A DNA stretch of 64,000 nucleotides from Hahella sp. HNIBRBA332 (GTDB lineage Bacteria > Pseudomonadota > Gammaproteobacteria > Pseudomonadales > Oleiphilaceae): NCBI RefSeq assembly GCF_030719035.1, contig NZ_CP132203.1, forward strand, positions 558,001 through 622,000. Direction: 5' to 3'. This document shows, piece after piece, positions 17,191 to 26,372 of this stretch (positions are counted from its first letter, which is position 1; the number at the start of each line of letters is the position of its first letter). A program made the position numbers and the translations under genes. The notes below the pieces were generated by a model, which saw only the letters and a list, made by a program, of their open reading frames with translations, was not told where the DNA came from and searched no databases.

Positions 17191-18228
17191 TCAGAGCAGC
17201 TCAGCCTTCCAGCGAATGGTCTCTCCAGCGCGAAAGGGAACTATTGTTGAGTCGCCCAGCGTCATGCTGGTAGGTATCGTCCATTCCTGTTTGCTCAAGC
17301 GTACTTTGCCGTTATTGACTGGTAGGCCGTAAAACTTCGGGCCGTGAAGACTGGCGAAGCCTTCCAGTTTATCCAACGCGCCCAGTTCATCGAAGGCTTC
17401 CGCATATAACTCCAGCGCAGAGGGCGCAGTGAAGCAGCCGGCGCAGCCGCAAGCCGCTTCTTTCTTTTCTTTGGGGTGCGGGGCGGAATCCGTGCCCAGG
17501 AAAAATTTATCGCTGCCGGAAGCGGCGGCGTAGCGCAATGCAAGCTGATGCTCAGATCGCTTCAGAATAGGCAGACAGTAAAAATGCGGGCGAATACCGC
17601 CTACCAGCATATGGTTGCGGTTATAGAGTAAATGATGTGCGGTAATGGTGGCGGCGACATTAGCTCCAGCCTGACTGACAAACTCCACTGCGTCACGGGT
17701 GGTGATGTGCTCCAATACGATCTTCAGGTTCGGATAGCGTTCGGTCAACGGTGCGAGGGTCTCATCGAGAAAACGCTTTTCGCGGTCAAAAATATCCACT
17801 TCCGCCTGGACGACCTCTCCGTGCACCAGCAGTGGCAGACCAATTTCACTCATTTTCTCCAGTACCGAAAAGATATTGGCGACATCAGTGACGCCGGCGT
17901 CCGAATTTGTGGTGGCGCCAGCGGGATAAAGCTTGCAGCCATAAATGATCCCGCTTTGCTTGGCGACGACAATCTCCTCAGGGGACGTATTGTTGGTCAG
18001 GTAAAGCGTCATCAGCGGATCGAACGCAGCGCCGGTGGGAACATGACTCAGAATTCGGTTGCGGTAGGCTTCCGCCTGCGCTGTGTGGGTGACCGGAGGA
18101 ACCAGATTGGGCATGACGATGGCGCGGGAAAACAGCCGTGATGTCGCGGATACGGTTGTCGCAAGAGCGTCGCCGTCGCGCAGGTGAAGGTGCCAATCGT
18201 CGGGCCGGGTAATGACTAAGTCAGACAT
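17191..18228 (-). CDS. pyrC: Dihydroorotase
   Basis: A 345-residue class II (E. coli-type) dihydroorotase, third step of de novo pyrimidine synthesis, converting carbamoyl-aspartate to dihydroorotate. The binuclear zinc ligands are in WHLHLRDG (H13, H15); the carboxylated lysine is in IYGCKLYPAGATTNS, and later histidines are in LEHITTRDAVEF and ITAHHLLYN. The catalytic aspartate is in FLGTDSAPH. It is divergent from motY and followed by rnt. Two other pyrimidine genes, pyrF and pyrD, are elsewhere in the window. Confidence 0.96.
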   Translation of the reverse strand: MSDLVITRPDDWHLHLRDGDALATTVSATSRLFSRAIVMPNLVPPVTHTAQAEAYRNRILSHVPTGAAFDPLMTLYLTNNTSPEEIVVAKQSGIIYGCKLYPAGATTNSDAGVTDVANIFSVLEKMSEIGLPLLVHGEVVQAEVDIFDREKRFLDETLAPLTERYPNLKIVLEHITTRDAVEFVSQAGANVAATITAHHLLYNRNHMLVGGIRPHFYCLPILKRSEHQLALRYAAASGSDKFFLGTDSAPHPKEKKEAACGCAGCFTAPSALELYAEAFDELGALDKLEGFASLHGPKFYGLPVNNGKVRLSKQEWTIPTSMTLGDSTIVPFRAGETIRWKAELL

Positions 18229-18311
18229 AGAGTATCAACCACCAGGGCAATGCAGAAAAGCAGGGTTACAAAACTGCACGCAAGTATACCAGAACGGAAC
18301 AGGATTCAGGG

Positions 18312-18338
18312 TAAAGAATTCCCGCGCCGGGCCGATAA
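18312..18338 (+). promoter_or_regulatory. Sigma-28 (FliA) promoter of motY
   Basis: TAAA (18312-18315), then exactly 15 bases, then GCCGATAA (18331-18338): a full match to the flagellar sigma-28 consensus TAAA-N15-GCCGATAA. It lies 43 bases before the proposed GTG start and places motY among late flagellar genes. Confidence 0.9.
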
Positions 18339-18381
18339 TATCGTTAATGTATGTTGTGATCACAGTGTTAGTGAGATTATT

Positions 18382-19287
18382 GTGCGCAAACTAACAATCG
18401 CCTCCATGATGGCCCTTTGCGGGGCTGCTACCACTCAGGCCATGACTTTTTCGGCAGGCATCGAAAAAAGTCAGTGGTATTTATCTTCCTCCATATTCGA
18501 GTGCGCGTTGACGCATAACATTCCGCAGTACGGTAGGGCGGTGTTCTACCGGGAGGCGGGCGAATCACTAAGATTCTATCTCGACACCTCACGCAATCCC
18601 ATGCGTGAGGGCGAGGCGGCGCTGGTGCTGGAGGCGCCGCGCTGGCGTCCTGGCGTTGGCGTCAGAGACCTGGGATACGTAGCGGTGTTGGACAAGCCGC
18701 ACCCCATTACCGTGGATAACCCTAAAGCGGAGCAAATGATGGATAGCCTGCTGGAAGGGATGATGCCGACCTTTACACGTCGTGCGCGTTTCAATGACGA
18801 TACCGTCAGAGTGGAGGTTTCTTCCATCAACTTTTCCCGCTACTACGAAGATTATTTGTCCTGCGTTTCAGGGTTGTTGCCTGTGAACTTTCGTCAGGTT
18901 GAACGTACAGCGGTATTCTTCAAGCTGGATGAGTCTGTGCTGACGGATCAGGATAAAAGAGAGTTGGACAAGGTGGTCTTGTACGTGAAGGCCGATCCTT
19001 CTGTGACGGCGATTTTCGTCGACGGACACACGGATTCCACAGGGCGCAGGATATACAACCGTCGACTGTCCAAAGATCGGGCGGAAGCTGTGACCGCCTA
19101 TTTGACGGAAAAGGGCTTAGAGTCGGAGAAAATCACCACCCGCTATCATGGCGAACGTTATCCCGTGGTTAAAAACGCCGGCCCTAAAGAGTTGGCTCGT
19201 AACCGTCGCGCAACGGTAAGATTGGAAAGAGGGACACAGCCGCCACCTAAAGACGATCTGCTGGATATTTCGACAGAGGAGTTGTAA
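18382..19287 (+). CDS. motY: Flagellar motor T-ring protein MotY (OmpA family)
   Basis: A 301-residue periplasmic protein of the sodium-type flagellar motor; it binds peptidoglycan and helps hold the stator around the basal body. I start it at GTG 18382: the frame also opens at 18250, but the sigma-28 promoter at 18312-18338 lies inside that extension, and a proper signal peptide begins here (RKLTIASMMALCGAATTQA, cleavage before MTF). The N-terminal domain (about 20-160) is MotY-specific. The C-terminal OmpA-like domain (about 170-290) has DGHTDSTGRRIYNRRLSKDRA and ARNRRATVRLER. The motY/pyrC/rnt layout is shared with Pseudomonas. A MotX partner is not in the window. Confidence 0.9.
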   Translation: MRKLTIASMMALCGAATTQAMTFSAGIEKSQWYLSSSIFECALTHNIPQYGRAVFYREAGESLRFYLDTSRNPMREGEAALVLEAPRWRPGVGVRDLGYVAVLDKPHPITVDNPKAEQMMDSLLEGMMPTFTRRARFNDDTVRVEVSSINFSRYYEDYLSCVSGLLPVNFRQVERTAVFFKLDESVLTDQDKRELDKVVLYVKADPSVTAIFVDGHTDSTGRRIYNRRLSKDRAEAVTAYLTEKGLESEKITTRYHGERYPVVKNAGPKELARNRRATVRLERGTQPPPKDDLLDISTEEL

Positions 19288-19426
19288 CCCGCTTTATTTT
19301 TCGATCAACTCGTTCAATCTGCGCCTCACCTTGGCTGGAGAGGCGCATACGCCTTGCTCAACCATAGAAAACTTTGTACGAAGGGCCTAGAATAACCGCC
19401 TTTCGTAATCTCCTGGGAGCATCGTC

Positions 19427-20641
19427 ATGTCTAAGGTCAACAAAGTCGTACTCGCCTACTCGGGCGGGTTGGACACCTCGGTAATCGTTAAGTGGCTGCA
19501 AGAAAACTATGACTGTGAAGTGGTGACCTTTACTGCTGATATCGGTCAGGGCGAAGAGGTTGAGCCGGCTCGCGCCAAAGCGGAGAAGCTCGGCGTCAAA
19601 CAGATCTTCATTGAAGACCTGCGCGAAGAATTCGCACGTGACTTTGTTTTTCCAATGTTCCGCGCCAACACTATTTATGAGGGCGAATATCTACTGGGCA
19701 CGTCCATTGCGCGTCCCTTGATCGCCAAGCGCCTAGTGGAAATCGCCAACGAGACTGGCGCAGACGCCATTTCTCATGGCGCCACAGGAAAAGGTAACGA
19801 CCAAGTGCGCTTTGAGCTGGGCGCCTATGCGCTGAAGCCTGGCATTAAAGTGATAGCGCCTTGGCGTGAGTGGGATCTGACCTCAAGAGAGAAGTTGTTG
19901 ACCTATTGCGATACTCACGATATTGCAGTGGAAAAGAAGAAAGGCAAATCACCTTATTCCATGGACGCCAACCTGCTGCACATTTCGTATGAGGGCGGCA
20001 TTCTGGAAGATCCTTGGGCGGAAGCGGAAGAAGATATGTGGCGTTGGTCCGTATCTCCTGAGGCGGCCTCGGATCAGGCGACCTATCTGGAACTGACCTA
20101 TAAGAATGGCGATATCGTCGCTATCGACGGCGAAGCTCTGGCGCCGCACGAAGTCATTGAGAAGTTAAACAAGGTTGGCGGCGCCAACGGAGTAGGACGT
20201 CTCGATATCGTTGAGAATCGCTATGTGGGAATGAAGTCCCGTGGCTGCTATGAAACGCCAGGGGGAACCATCATGCTGCGTGCGCACCGCGCGATTGAGT
20301 CCATTACTTTGGATAAAGAGCTGGCTCACCTTAAAGACAGCCTGATGCCCAAGTATGCGGAGCTGATTTATAACGGCTATTGGTGGTCGCCGGAGCGTCT
20401 TGCTCTACAGAAGTTGATCGATGAATCGCAGCACCATGTCAATGGCGTGGTGCGGGTTAAGCTGTATAAGGGCAACGTTATCGTAGCGGGACGTAAGTCT
20501 GAAGATAGCTTGTTCGATGACCGTATCGCCACTTTTGAAGATGATGGCGGCGTATACAATCAGCGGGATGCGGAAGGTTTTATCAAACTGAATGCTCTGC
20601 GTATGCGCATTGCTGCCGATAAAGGCCGTAGCATGAAATAA
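19427..20641 (+). CDS. argG: Argininosuccinate synthase
   Basis: 404 residues, the usual length. It joins citrulline and aspartate using ATP, the seventh step of arginine synthesis. The PP-loop VLAYSGGLDTSV (8-19) binds ATP; GATGKGNDQVRFE binds citrulline/aspartate; SPYSMDANLLH and KSRGCYETPGG are family signatures. The start follows GGGAG nine bases upstream. It is monocistronic with its own terminator. argH is not adjacent. Confidence 0.97.
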   Translation: MSKVNKVVLAYSGGLDTSVIVKWLQENYDCEVVTFTADIGQGEEVEPARAKAEKLGVKQIFIEDLREEFARDFVFPMFRANTIYEGEYLLGTSIARPLIAKRLVEIANETGADAISHGATGKGNDQVRFELGAYALKPGIKVIAPWREWDLTSREKLLTYCDTHDIAVEKKKGKSPYSMDANLLHISYEGGILEDPWAEAEEDMWRWSVSPEAASDQATYLELTYKNGDIVAIDGEALAPHEVIEKLNKVGGANGVGRLDIVENRYVGMKSRGCYETPGGTIMLRAHRAIESITLDKELAHLKDSLMPKYAELIYNGYWWSPERLALQKLIDESQHHVNGVVRVKLYKGNVIVAGRKSEDSLFDDRIATFEDDGGVYNQRDAEGFIKLNALRMRIAADKGRSMK

Positions 20642-20660
20642 CGCCGGGCTCGGCTCAAAA

Positions 20661-20690
20661 TAAAAACCGCCAAATATGGCGGTTTTTTTA
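20661..20690. terminator. Rho-independent terminator shared by argG and the lipase gene
   Basis: The stem AACCGCCA/TGGCGGTT with loop AATA is flanked by A5 and T7 and lies between convergent genes, so it can act in both directions. Confidence 0.92.
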
Positions 20691-20739
20691 TGTCTGCCTA
20701 GCGCCCTCAGAAGGGAGGGCGCTTTCTTTGCTGTTTGCC

Positions 20740-23700
20740 TTAGTTGCTAAGGTTCAGTTGCTTGTTGGTTCTGGCTTGATAATCAGCTTCCGTTTCCAGG
20801 CCGGTAGTTTCACCTGCCAATGCTGCGGTGGTGTCTACGGCTGCAGATGATATCTCACCGCCAAGCGTGAAGAATGCAATGGACTCCGTTACGCCTTCGG
20901 CAAATGAGGCTTGGCGGCGCGCGGTTTCCGCGGCTACATCCGGGTAAGAGGAGGCTTCTGACGACGAGACGATCGGCAGTACGTACATGGCGTGAGAGCC
21001 ATAGCTGAGACGGCTGATTAATGTGTCGGGAGAGCCTGAAGGCGCAGCGGCGTCAAGCGTATTCGTCGCCCCCATTTGCTCAGCCAGCTTATCCACACCG
21101 GATAACAAGTCTGGATAAGGCGTCCCAAAACTGGTCGTTAATTGGGTGGTTTCCGTCTCTATTACGTTGGTCTGATCGCTGACATAGCCGATTTGTGCGT
21201 TGCCGTTCACGTCAGGACGACCTGCCAGTTCAATCATTAGTACGCCGGTATCGTCAGCGGAGGTTTGGTAATTGCCGCTGTAGTTGATCGACGTATTCAA
21301 GTTGTCAGCGAAGCTGATGGGGTCCACGGCGTCCAGTGCAGCCTGAAACACTCCCAAGAAGGTTTCATAGCTGGTGGTTCCCTGGGCGATTCCGGCTGCG
21401 GATAAACCGCCAATAATGGTGGGTGCGAATGATGGAGAGTTCTCCAGCATGCGTACAATGCCTGAGGAGGGCGTCAATAGCACAGCAGCTTTTATGTTGG
21501 CCATCGGCGTACTGTTGGCGACGCTGACAAACGGGGTGCCGATGAGCGTGCCCAAAGAGTGGCCCATAAAGAACACGTTGTTGTTATCCAGATCTCCAGC
21601 AGCATATAGGCCGCCGCTAGGACCATCCAAATCAATCGAGCTGATGGTTTGTCTCAGGTTTAACAGGTCAATGACGCCTTGGCGGTTTTTATCGCGGCTA
21701 TTGATAAACCCAGTCAAATTGATAAACAGACTGCCGGATGAGCCAGAAGCGCTGTCAGGATCAAAATTCATCGCTACTGCTTGCTGTGCGGCGTTGGAAG
21801 TGTAATCGAAGTGGCGTTCGTTATCCGTGTGGGCGATGCCAGGGATGGTGCTGCCGGCGTTGGCGACCGTGTTTTCGAAGGAAGCTAACGCGCGAATCGC
21901 TTTGTCCAACTCAGTGTTCCCACTTGAGCCGCCAGCAACAACGGTATTAATTGTAGTCTGGGCTGCAGCAGCGTCAACTTTTAATGTCGCCATAACAGTG
22001 CCGAGGTTGAGTGTCTTATCCACGACAGCTTGGTTGTTTTCGTTATTTGGAGCTAGCGATGCTGGTAGTCCGCTTTCTTGACCTGCCGCCAGTAGTGTAG
22101 CCGCCAAGCCGAGCTTTTTCGCAGTCGAAGCGGGAGCTACGCCATGAACGACTTGATCAATCGCGATTGTGGCGAAACATTTTTCAGCTAGAGCCGTTCC
22201 CACGGACAACGCAGCGCTTCTATCTGTGGTGATGCCGTGTTGGAATATTACGGTTTTTAGTGGTTTGGGGCAGGCGGAGGTGTTATCTGGGTATATTGCC
22301 AGCCAAGGAATGTCCAGCGCCTCTACTGCAGTGGTGGTTGAGTCTGCATCGGTCTGCTGTGGAAATGGGAAGACATAGTTCACTACAGAAGAGGTTGCGT
22401 CACGGCTGCTGGTATCACCCTGTGGCAATGATAAACCTGCAGTGCTAAAAGCGGTATTTAATGCATCAGCCAGAGCTTTGTTGGCGGCCCATGTGCTTGA
22501 CTGAATAGCTGAGCCGTTAGAGTCAGTCGGGATGCCCAGATAATAAGGTGTAGTAATGGTGCCTTGAGAAATCAAAGGATTGACGCTATTGGAGTTATCC
22601 AGAAAAGAACTGGTTAACGCAGATACTAGGTTCACTGGTGTGTTGGCGCTACTAACTGACACTGTGCGCGCTTTTGGAGTGGGTAACAGTGCAGAAAAGC
22701 TGGCGGTTAAGGCGGTAGCTGCGCAGCCTATCGCTGAGGCGCCTGTGTAGCTGCTACAGGCTGATGGCGCGTCGAAAATAGGGCTGAAAGCCGCCTTTTG
22801 TGCGGTGGTTGGGAATGCAGTAACCGCCGCGTCTGCAGCAATTTTTATGTCAGAGTAGTCTACATCTGAATCGCTATCTACGCTTGTACCTGCCGTTATC
22901 ACCGCTTTGGCGGCGCTGATGCGAATAAAGCCTGTTAATTGGTCGTTAAACCACTCCGCAGGGTTGGCAATGTACTCCATTACCTTCTCGTCCCCAGAGG
23001 TGGTGAAAGAGTAGGTTAGTGCGATATTGTTGATTGTAAGCGGATCCATGCTCAGGGCAGAGCGGGTTTTATTATTCAGTGCGAAGTAAGCTTCCGCATA
23101 AGGCTCCCAGAAGCTGTTGATAATGGTGCGAACAGGCTCAAGCTGGGAGGAGGGTAGATTGCCGCTACCGGTTAACAGGTAGTAATTAGGGTCCATGGAT
23201 ATGGCTTGCCCCGTAGCATCCTCAACTTCGTTGGTGACTATAACCAGATAACGAGTTTTTGGCTTGAGGGGTTTGGTCGGTTGAATTCTTAAAGTGCTGG
23301 CGCCTGATAGCTCGATGACAGAAGCTTTGATGGCTGGCGCATCCGCTATTGCGGCGCTAAGAATGGCGGGGTCGCTTTCAGCCTCCGCCAATAGTGCGCC
23401 GGCTGCTAAAGGTAAGGTGGGCGGCTCGGAAATGGATAGGCCCTGAATTGGCTCCCCGCTGGCGTAGGCCAGCTCAAGTAAAAAGACGTTCTGGTTAGGG
23501 TTGGGGGCCAGGCTTCCGCCGGAAGAAATAAATGAGTCTGTGCTTAAACTGTCCCCATCAAGCTCGCCGGAGAATGATATGTCGATTGGGGCAATGGTGG
23601 ATGCGCCGCTCAATGACCCCAGGGCGGCTAGCACTGGGTTTGCGGTTGAGTCTGAAAAAGTGCCGTCCGCAGCGGTTTGATCAAGTAGAAGATCATTGGG

Positions 23701-23895
23701 AACGGGAACCAGGCTGGCGATAGGGTTGAATAGTGGCCAGATTTTGCCCTCAAACTGCCCCTCCAGTGAGTCGGGTAAATCCCCGTCATACTCATTTTGC
23801 GCTCCAGCATTGGCGTTGCCGCCACCGCCGCCTCCACACCCCGATAAAGTGACCGCCGACGCTACCGCCAGACTGAGAAAGGTTTTCTTGAACAT
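20740..23895 (-). CDS. VolA/Pla-1-like surface lipase lipoprotein
   Basis: A 1051-residue lipoprotein: signal with lipobox LSGC (C20) followed by a run of glycines, an outer-membrane/surface tether style. The N-terminal region (about 35-320) has the bacterial virulence-factor lipase N-terminal pattern (PVPNDLLL, LRIQPTKPLKPKTRYLVIVTNEV). The alpha/beta-hydrolase part has FQHGITTDRS (oxyanion region) and the nucleophile elbow GHSLG near residue 780, then a histidine in LSYGSHAMYVLP. The family includes Vibrio VolA, which releases fatty acids from lysophosphatidylcholine at the cell surface. Scavenging external phospholipid is therefore the likely role. The usual fadL neighbour is absent. It stands alone, convergent with argG. 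Confidence 0.87.
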   Translation of the reverse strand: MFKKTFLSLAVASAVTLSGCGGGGGGNANAGAQNEYDGDLPDSLEGQFEGKIWPLFNPIASLVPVPNDLLLDQTAADGTFSDSTANPVLAALGSLSGASTIAPIDISFSGELDGDSLSTDSFISSGGSLAPNPNQNVFLLELAYASGEPIQGLSISEPPTLPLAAGALLAEAESDPAILSAAIADAPAIKASVIELSGASTLRIQPTKPLKPKTRYLVIVTNEVEDATGQAISMDPNYYLLTGSGNLPSSQLEPVRTIINSFWEPYAEAYFALNNKTRSALSMDPLTINNIALTYSFTTSGDEKVMEYIANPAEWFNDQLTGFIRISAAKAVITAGTSVDSDSDVDYSDIKIAADAAVTAFPTTAQKAAFSPIFDAPSACSSYTGASAIGCAATALTASFSALLPTPKARTVSVSSANTPVNLVSALTSSFLDNSNSVNPLISQGTITTPYYLGIPTDSNGSAIQSSTWAANKALADALNTAFSTAGLSLPQGDTSSRDATSSVVNYVFPFPQQTDADSTTTAVEALDIPWLAIYPDNTSACPKPLKTVIFQHGITTDRSAALSVGTALAEKCFATIAIDQVVHGVAPASTAKKLGLAATLLAAGQESGLPASLAPNNENNQAVVDKTLNLGTVMATLKVDAAAAQTTINTVVAGGSSGNTELDKAIRALASFENTVANAGSTIPGIAHTDNERHFDYTSNAAQQAVAMNFDPDSASGSSGSLFINLTGFINSRDKNRQGVIDLLNLRQTISSIDLDGPSGGLYAAGDLDNNNVFFMGHSLGTLIGTPFVSVANSTPMANIKAAVLLTPSSGIVRMLENSPSFAPTIIGGLSAAGIAQGTTSYETFLGVFQAALDAVDPISFADNLNTSINYSGNYQTSADDTGVLMIELAGRPDVNGNAQIGYVSDQTNVIETETTQLTTSFGTPYPDLLSGVDKLAEQMGATNTLDAAAPSGSPDTLISRLSYGSHAMYVLPIVSSSEASSYPDVAAETARRQASFAEGVTESIAFFTLGGEISSAAVDTTAALAGETTGLETEADYQARTNKQLNLSN

Positions 23896-24367
23896 AGGTA
23901 GGACCTTCTTCCTTTTATTATTGCTTTCAGAATGTTCCCGGCGTGACTGAATTATTCGCTTCAGTTCTTCGCCAAAAAAGTTTTATCAGCATAGGTTAGA
24001 TTTCATTGGCCTGAAAGCCGTGAAATCATACGCCGCACAATAAAATAAGCCTTTCGCCTGATGTGCAGGTGACATCAGGGCGCTGGCGTTTGGTGATTTT
24101 CTTATGCATCGTCAGGAGTTTAGCTCATTTTTTCTATGAGTGGACTCTCTAATTCACAAATGGGAAAAATAGATTAGGCCCAGTCCTTGGAGATACGGTT
24201 GCAAAGGCGCTGTATTCGTTAACAGTTTAAGGCTGAACTTGGGGGGCGAATTAGGTACAATTTCCGCCTAAATCAAATAAGGCGGGCACTTGGCGTCCAT
24301 TGGGAGGCGTCGCTTGCCAGCCAAAGCTGTGACTACTCCAAGAACCATGTAAAAAGAGAGTGCGTGC
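23896..24367. other. Divergent regulatory region, lipase gene / fumarase
   Basis: 472 bases, AT-rich. It holds an 8-base inverted repeat CCTGATGT (24057-24064)/ACATCAGG (24072-24079) about 165 bases upstream of the lipase start, an operator candidate, and the fumarase promoter and leader hairpin given separately. There is no credible gene. Confidence 0.5.
24233..24285 (+). promoter_or_regulatory. Fumarase promoter with hairpin at the transcript start
   Basis: -10 TACAAT (24256-24261) sits 17 bases after a weak -35 CTGAAC (24233-24238). Just downstream, CCGCCT (24264-24269) pairs with AGGCGG (24280-24285), so the mRNA would begin with a hairpin. Confidence 0.4.
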
Positions 24368-25891
24368 ATGACCACCGTGATTCGTCAAGACGATCTCATC
24401 GACAGCGTATTCGACGCGCTGCAGTTTATCTCCTACTACCATCCCGTCGACTTTATTAAAGCGGTTCATGCTGCCTATGAGCGCGAAGAGTCCACCGCCG
24501 CTAAAGACGCGCTGGCGCAAATTCTGATCAACTCCCGCATGTGCGCCGAGGGGCGTCGTCCCATCTGTCAGGATACTGGCATCGTGACGGTGTTTTTGAA
24601 CATCGGAATGGATGTGCAGTGGGATGCGGATATGAGCGTCGAGGATATGGTTAATGAAGGCGTGCGTCGCGCTTATCTGCACCCTGACAATATTCTGCGG
24701 GCGTCTGTCTTGGCTGATCCTGATGGCGCGCGTAAAAACACGAAAGACAATACCCCCGCCATTATCCACATGAAGGTAGTTCCTGGCGACAAAGTGGACG
24801 TTCACGTCGCGGCGAAAGGCGGCGGCTCTGAAGCTAAATCCAAGTTCGCTATGCTGAACCCGTCTGATTCCGTCGCTGAATGGGTGCTGGAGCAAGTGCC
24901 GAAGATGGGCGCTGGCTGGTGTCCGCCGGGAATGCTGGGTATTGGTATCGGTGGAACCGCCGAGAAAGCAATGGAATTGGCTAAAGAGGCGTTGCTTGAT
25001 CCTATCGACATTCAGGACTTGCAAGCGCGCGGCGCGGCTAACCGCAGTGAGGAGTTGCGTCTGGAGCTTTTCGAGAAAGTGAATGCGTTGGGTATCGGGG
25101 CGCAAGGTCTGGGTGGCTTGATGACGGTGCTGGATGTCAAAGTAAAAGATTACCCGACCCACGCCGCCAATAAGCCGGTCGCTATTATTCCTAACTGTGC
25201 GGCGACGCGCCATGCGCATTTCGTGCTTGATGGCAACGGTCCTTCATTGCAAACGCCGCCCAACTTGGATGAGTGGCCGGAAATCACCTGGGAGGTGGGC
25301 GCTAACGTTAAGCGAGTGAATATGGATGCTGTCACTCGGGAGGAAATTGCGTCCTGGCGTCCCGGCGACACAGTGCTGCTGTCAGGAAAAATGCTGACGG
25401 GCCGTGATGCCGCCCATAAGAAAATGGTGGATATGCTCGCGCGCGGCGAAACCTTGCCGGTGGATTTGAATAATCGCTTCATTTATTACGTGGGTCCTGT
25501 GGACCCTGTGGGTGATGAGGTGGTTGGGCCTGCTGGGCCCACGACATCTACGCGGATGGACAAGTTTACTCGCACTATGCTGGAGCAGACCGGCCTTATG
25601 GGGATGATCGGCAAAGCCGAGCGTGGCCCTGTGGCAATCGAAGCGATTCGTGACAATAAGGCTGTCTATCTGATGGCTGTGGGCGGCGCCGCCTACTTGG
25701 TGTCTAAGGCGATCCGTTCCTCTAATGTCGTCGCCTTCCCGGAACTGGGAATGGAGGCGATTTATGAATTCGAAGTGAAAGATATGCCTGTTACCGTGGC
25801 GGTGGATGTGAATGGTGAGTCTGTGCATGAAACCGGTCCAGCGGAATGGCGTAAGCGCATTGCTGAAAGCGCTGTGAAAATAGTCGGCTAA
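24368..25891 (+). CDS. Class I fumarate hydratase (4Fe-4S)
   Basis: A 507-residue oxygen-sensitive fumarase interconverting fumarate and malate in the TCA cycle. It joins the alpha and beta parts in one chain, as in E. coli FumA/FumB. Likely cluster cysteines are in RRPICQDTGIV and MGAGWCPPGMLG, and NCAATRHAHF is conserved. The beta part has LLSGKMLTGRDAAHKKM and YYVGPVDP, which includes swivelling-domain substrate residues. A strong TCA gene context is absent. It is upstream of phhB but separated from it by 97 bases. Confidence 0.95.
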   Translation: MTTVIRQDDLIDSVFDALQFISYYHPVDFIKAVHAAYEREESTAAKDALAQILINSRMCAEGRRPICQDTGIVTVFLNIGMDVQWDADMSVEDMVNEGVRRAYLHPDNILRASVLADPDGARKNTKDNTPAIIHMKVVPGDKVDVHVAAKGGGSEAKSKFAMLNPSDSVAEWVLEQVPKMGAGWCPPGMLGIGIGGTAEKAMELAKEALLDPIDIQDLQARGAANRSEELRLELFEKVNALGIGAQGLGGLMTVLDVKVKDYPTHAANKPVAIIPNCAATRHAHFVLDGNGPSLQTPPNLDEWPEITWEVGANVKRVNMDAVTREEIASWRPGDTVLLSGKMLTGRDAAHKKMVDMLARGETLPVDLNNRFIYYVGPVDPVGDEVVGPAGPTTSTRMDKFTRTMLEQTGLMGMIGKAERGPVAIEAIRDNKAVYLMAVGGAAYLVSKAIRSSNVVAFPELGMEAIYEFEVKDMPVTVAVDVNGESVHETGPAEWRKRIAESAVKIVG

Positions 25892-25988
25892 GATAAATGT
25901 TGGCGATCTTTTTCTTGTAGAGTTAGGCTACAGCGACGCTGGGGCGAGCGCCCTGGCAAACGCTTAATTCAAAACAAGGAGAAAAAGC

Positions 25989-26327
25989 ATGAGCGATACA
26001 ATTCCAAGCTGCGAGGCCTGTAGACCTGACGCCGAGAAAGTAGATCCGGCGAAACTTGAGAAGTACTTGAGTCAGGTGCCTGAGTGGCGTTTGGAAGAGC
26101 GTAACGGCGTGCAAATGATCAGCCGTGACTACAAATTCAAAAACTTCGCTTTGGCGTTAGAGTTCACCAACAAGGTTGGCGCTATTGCTGAGGAAATTAA
26201 CCACCACCCTGAGCTGGTGACCGAGTGGGGCAAGGTCAGGGTTACCTGGTGGAGTCATACTATTAAAGGTCTGCATGAGTTGGACTTTGCGATGGCTAAG
26301 CGGTGCGAAGCAGTCTTTAGCGCATAG
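25989..26327 (+). CDS. phhB: Pterin-4a-carbinolamine dehydratase
   Basis: 112 residues. It dehydrates 4a-hydroxytetrahydropterin to recycle the cofactor of phenylalanine hydroxylase. The family signature is complete: EEINHHPEL, then a W, WWSHTIKGLHELDFAMA with the conserved histidine pair, tryptophan and aspartate. It has a strong ribosome site (AAGGAG). No phhA is nearby, so a cofactor-repair role elsewhere is also possible. Confidence 0.94.
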   Translation: MSDTIPSCEACRPDAEKVDPAKLEKYLSQVPEWRLEERNGVQMISRDYKFKNFALALEFTNKVGAIAEEINHHPELVTEWGKVRVTWWSHTIKGLHELDFAMAKRCEAVFSA

Positions 26328-26372
26328 AGGTCTGTCGCATCCCGCTGGCGTCTCACAGCTGGTAGGAAAATA

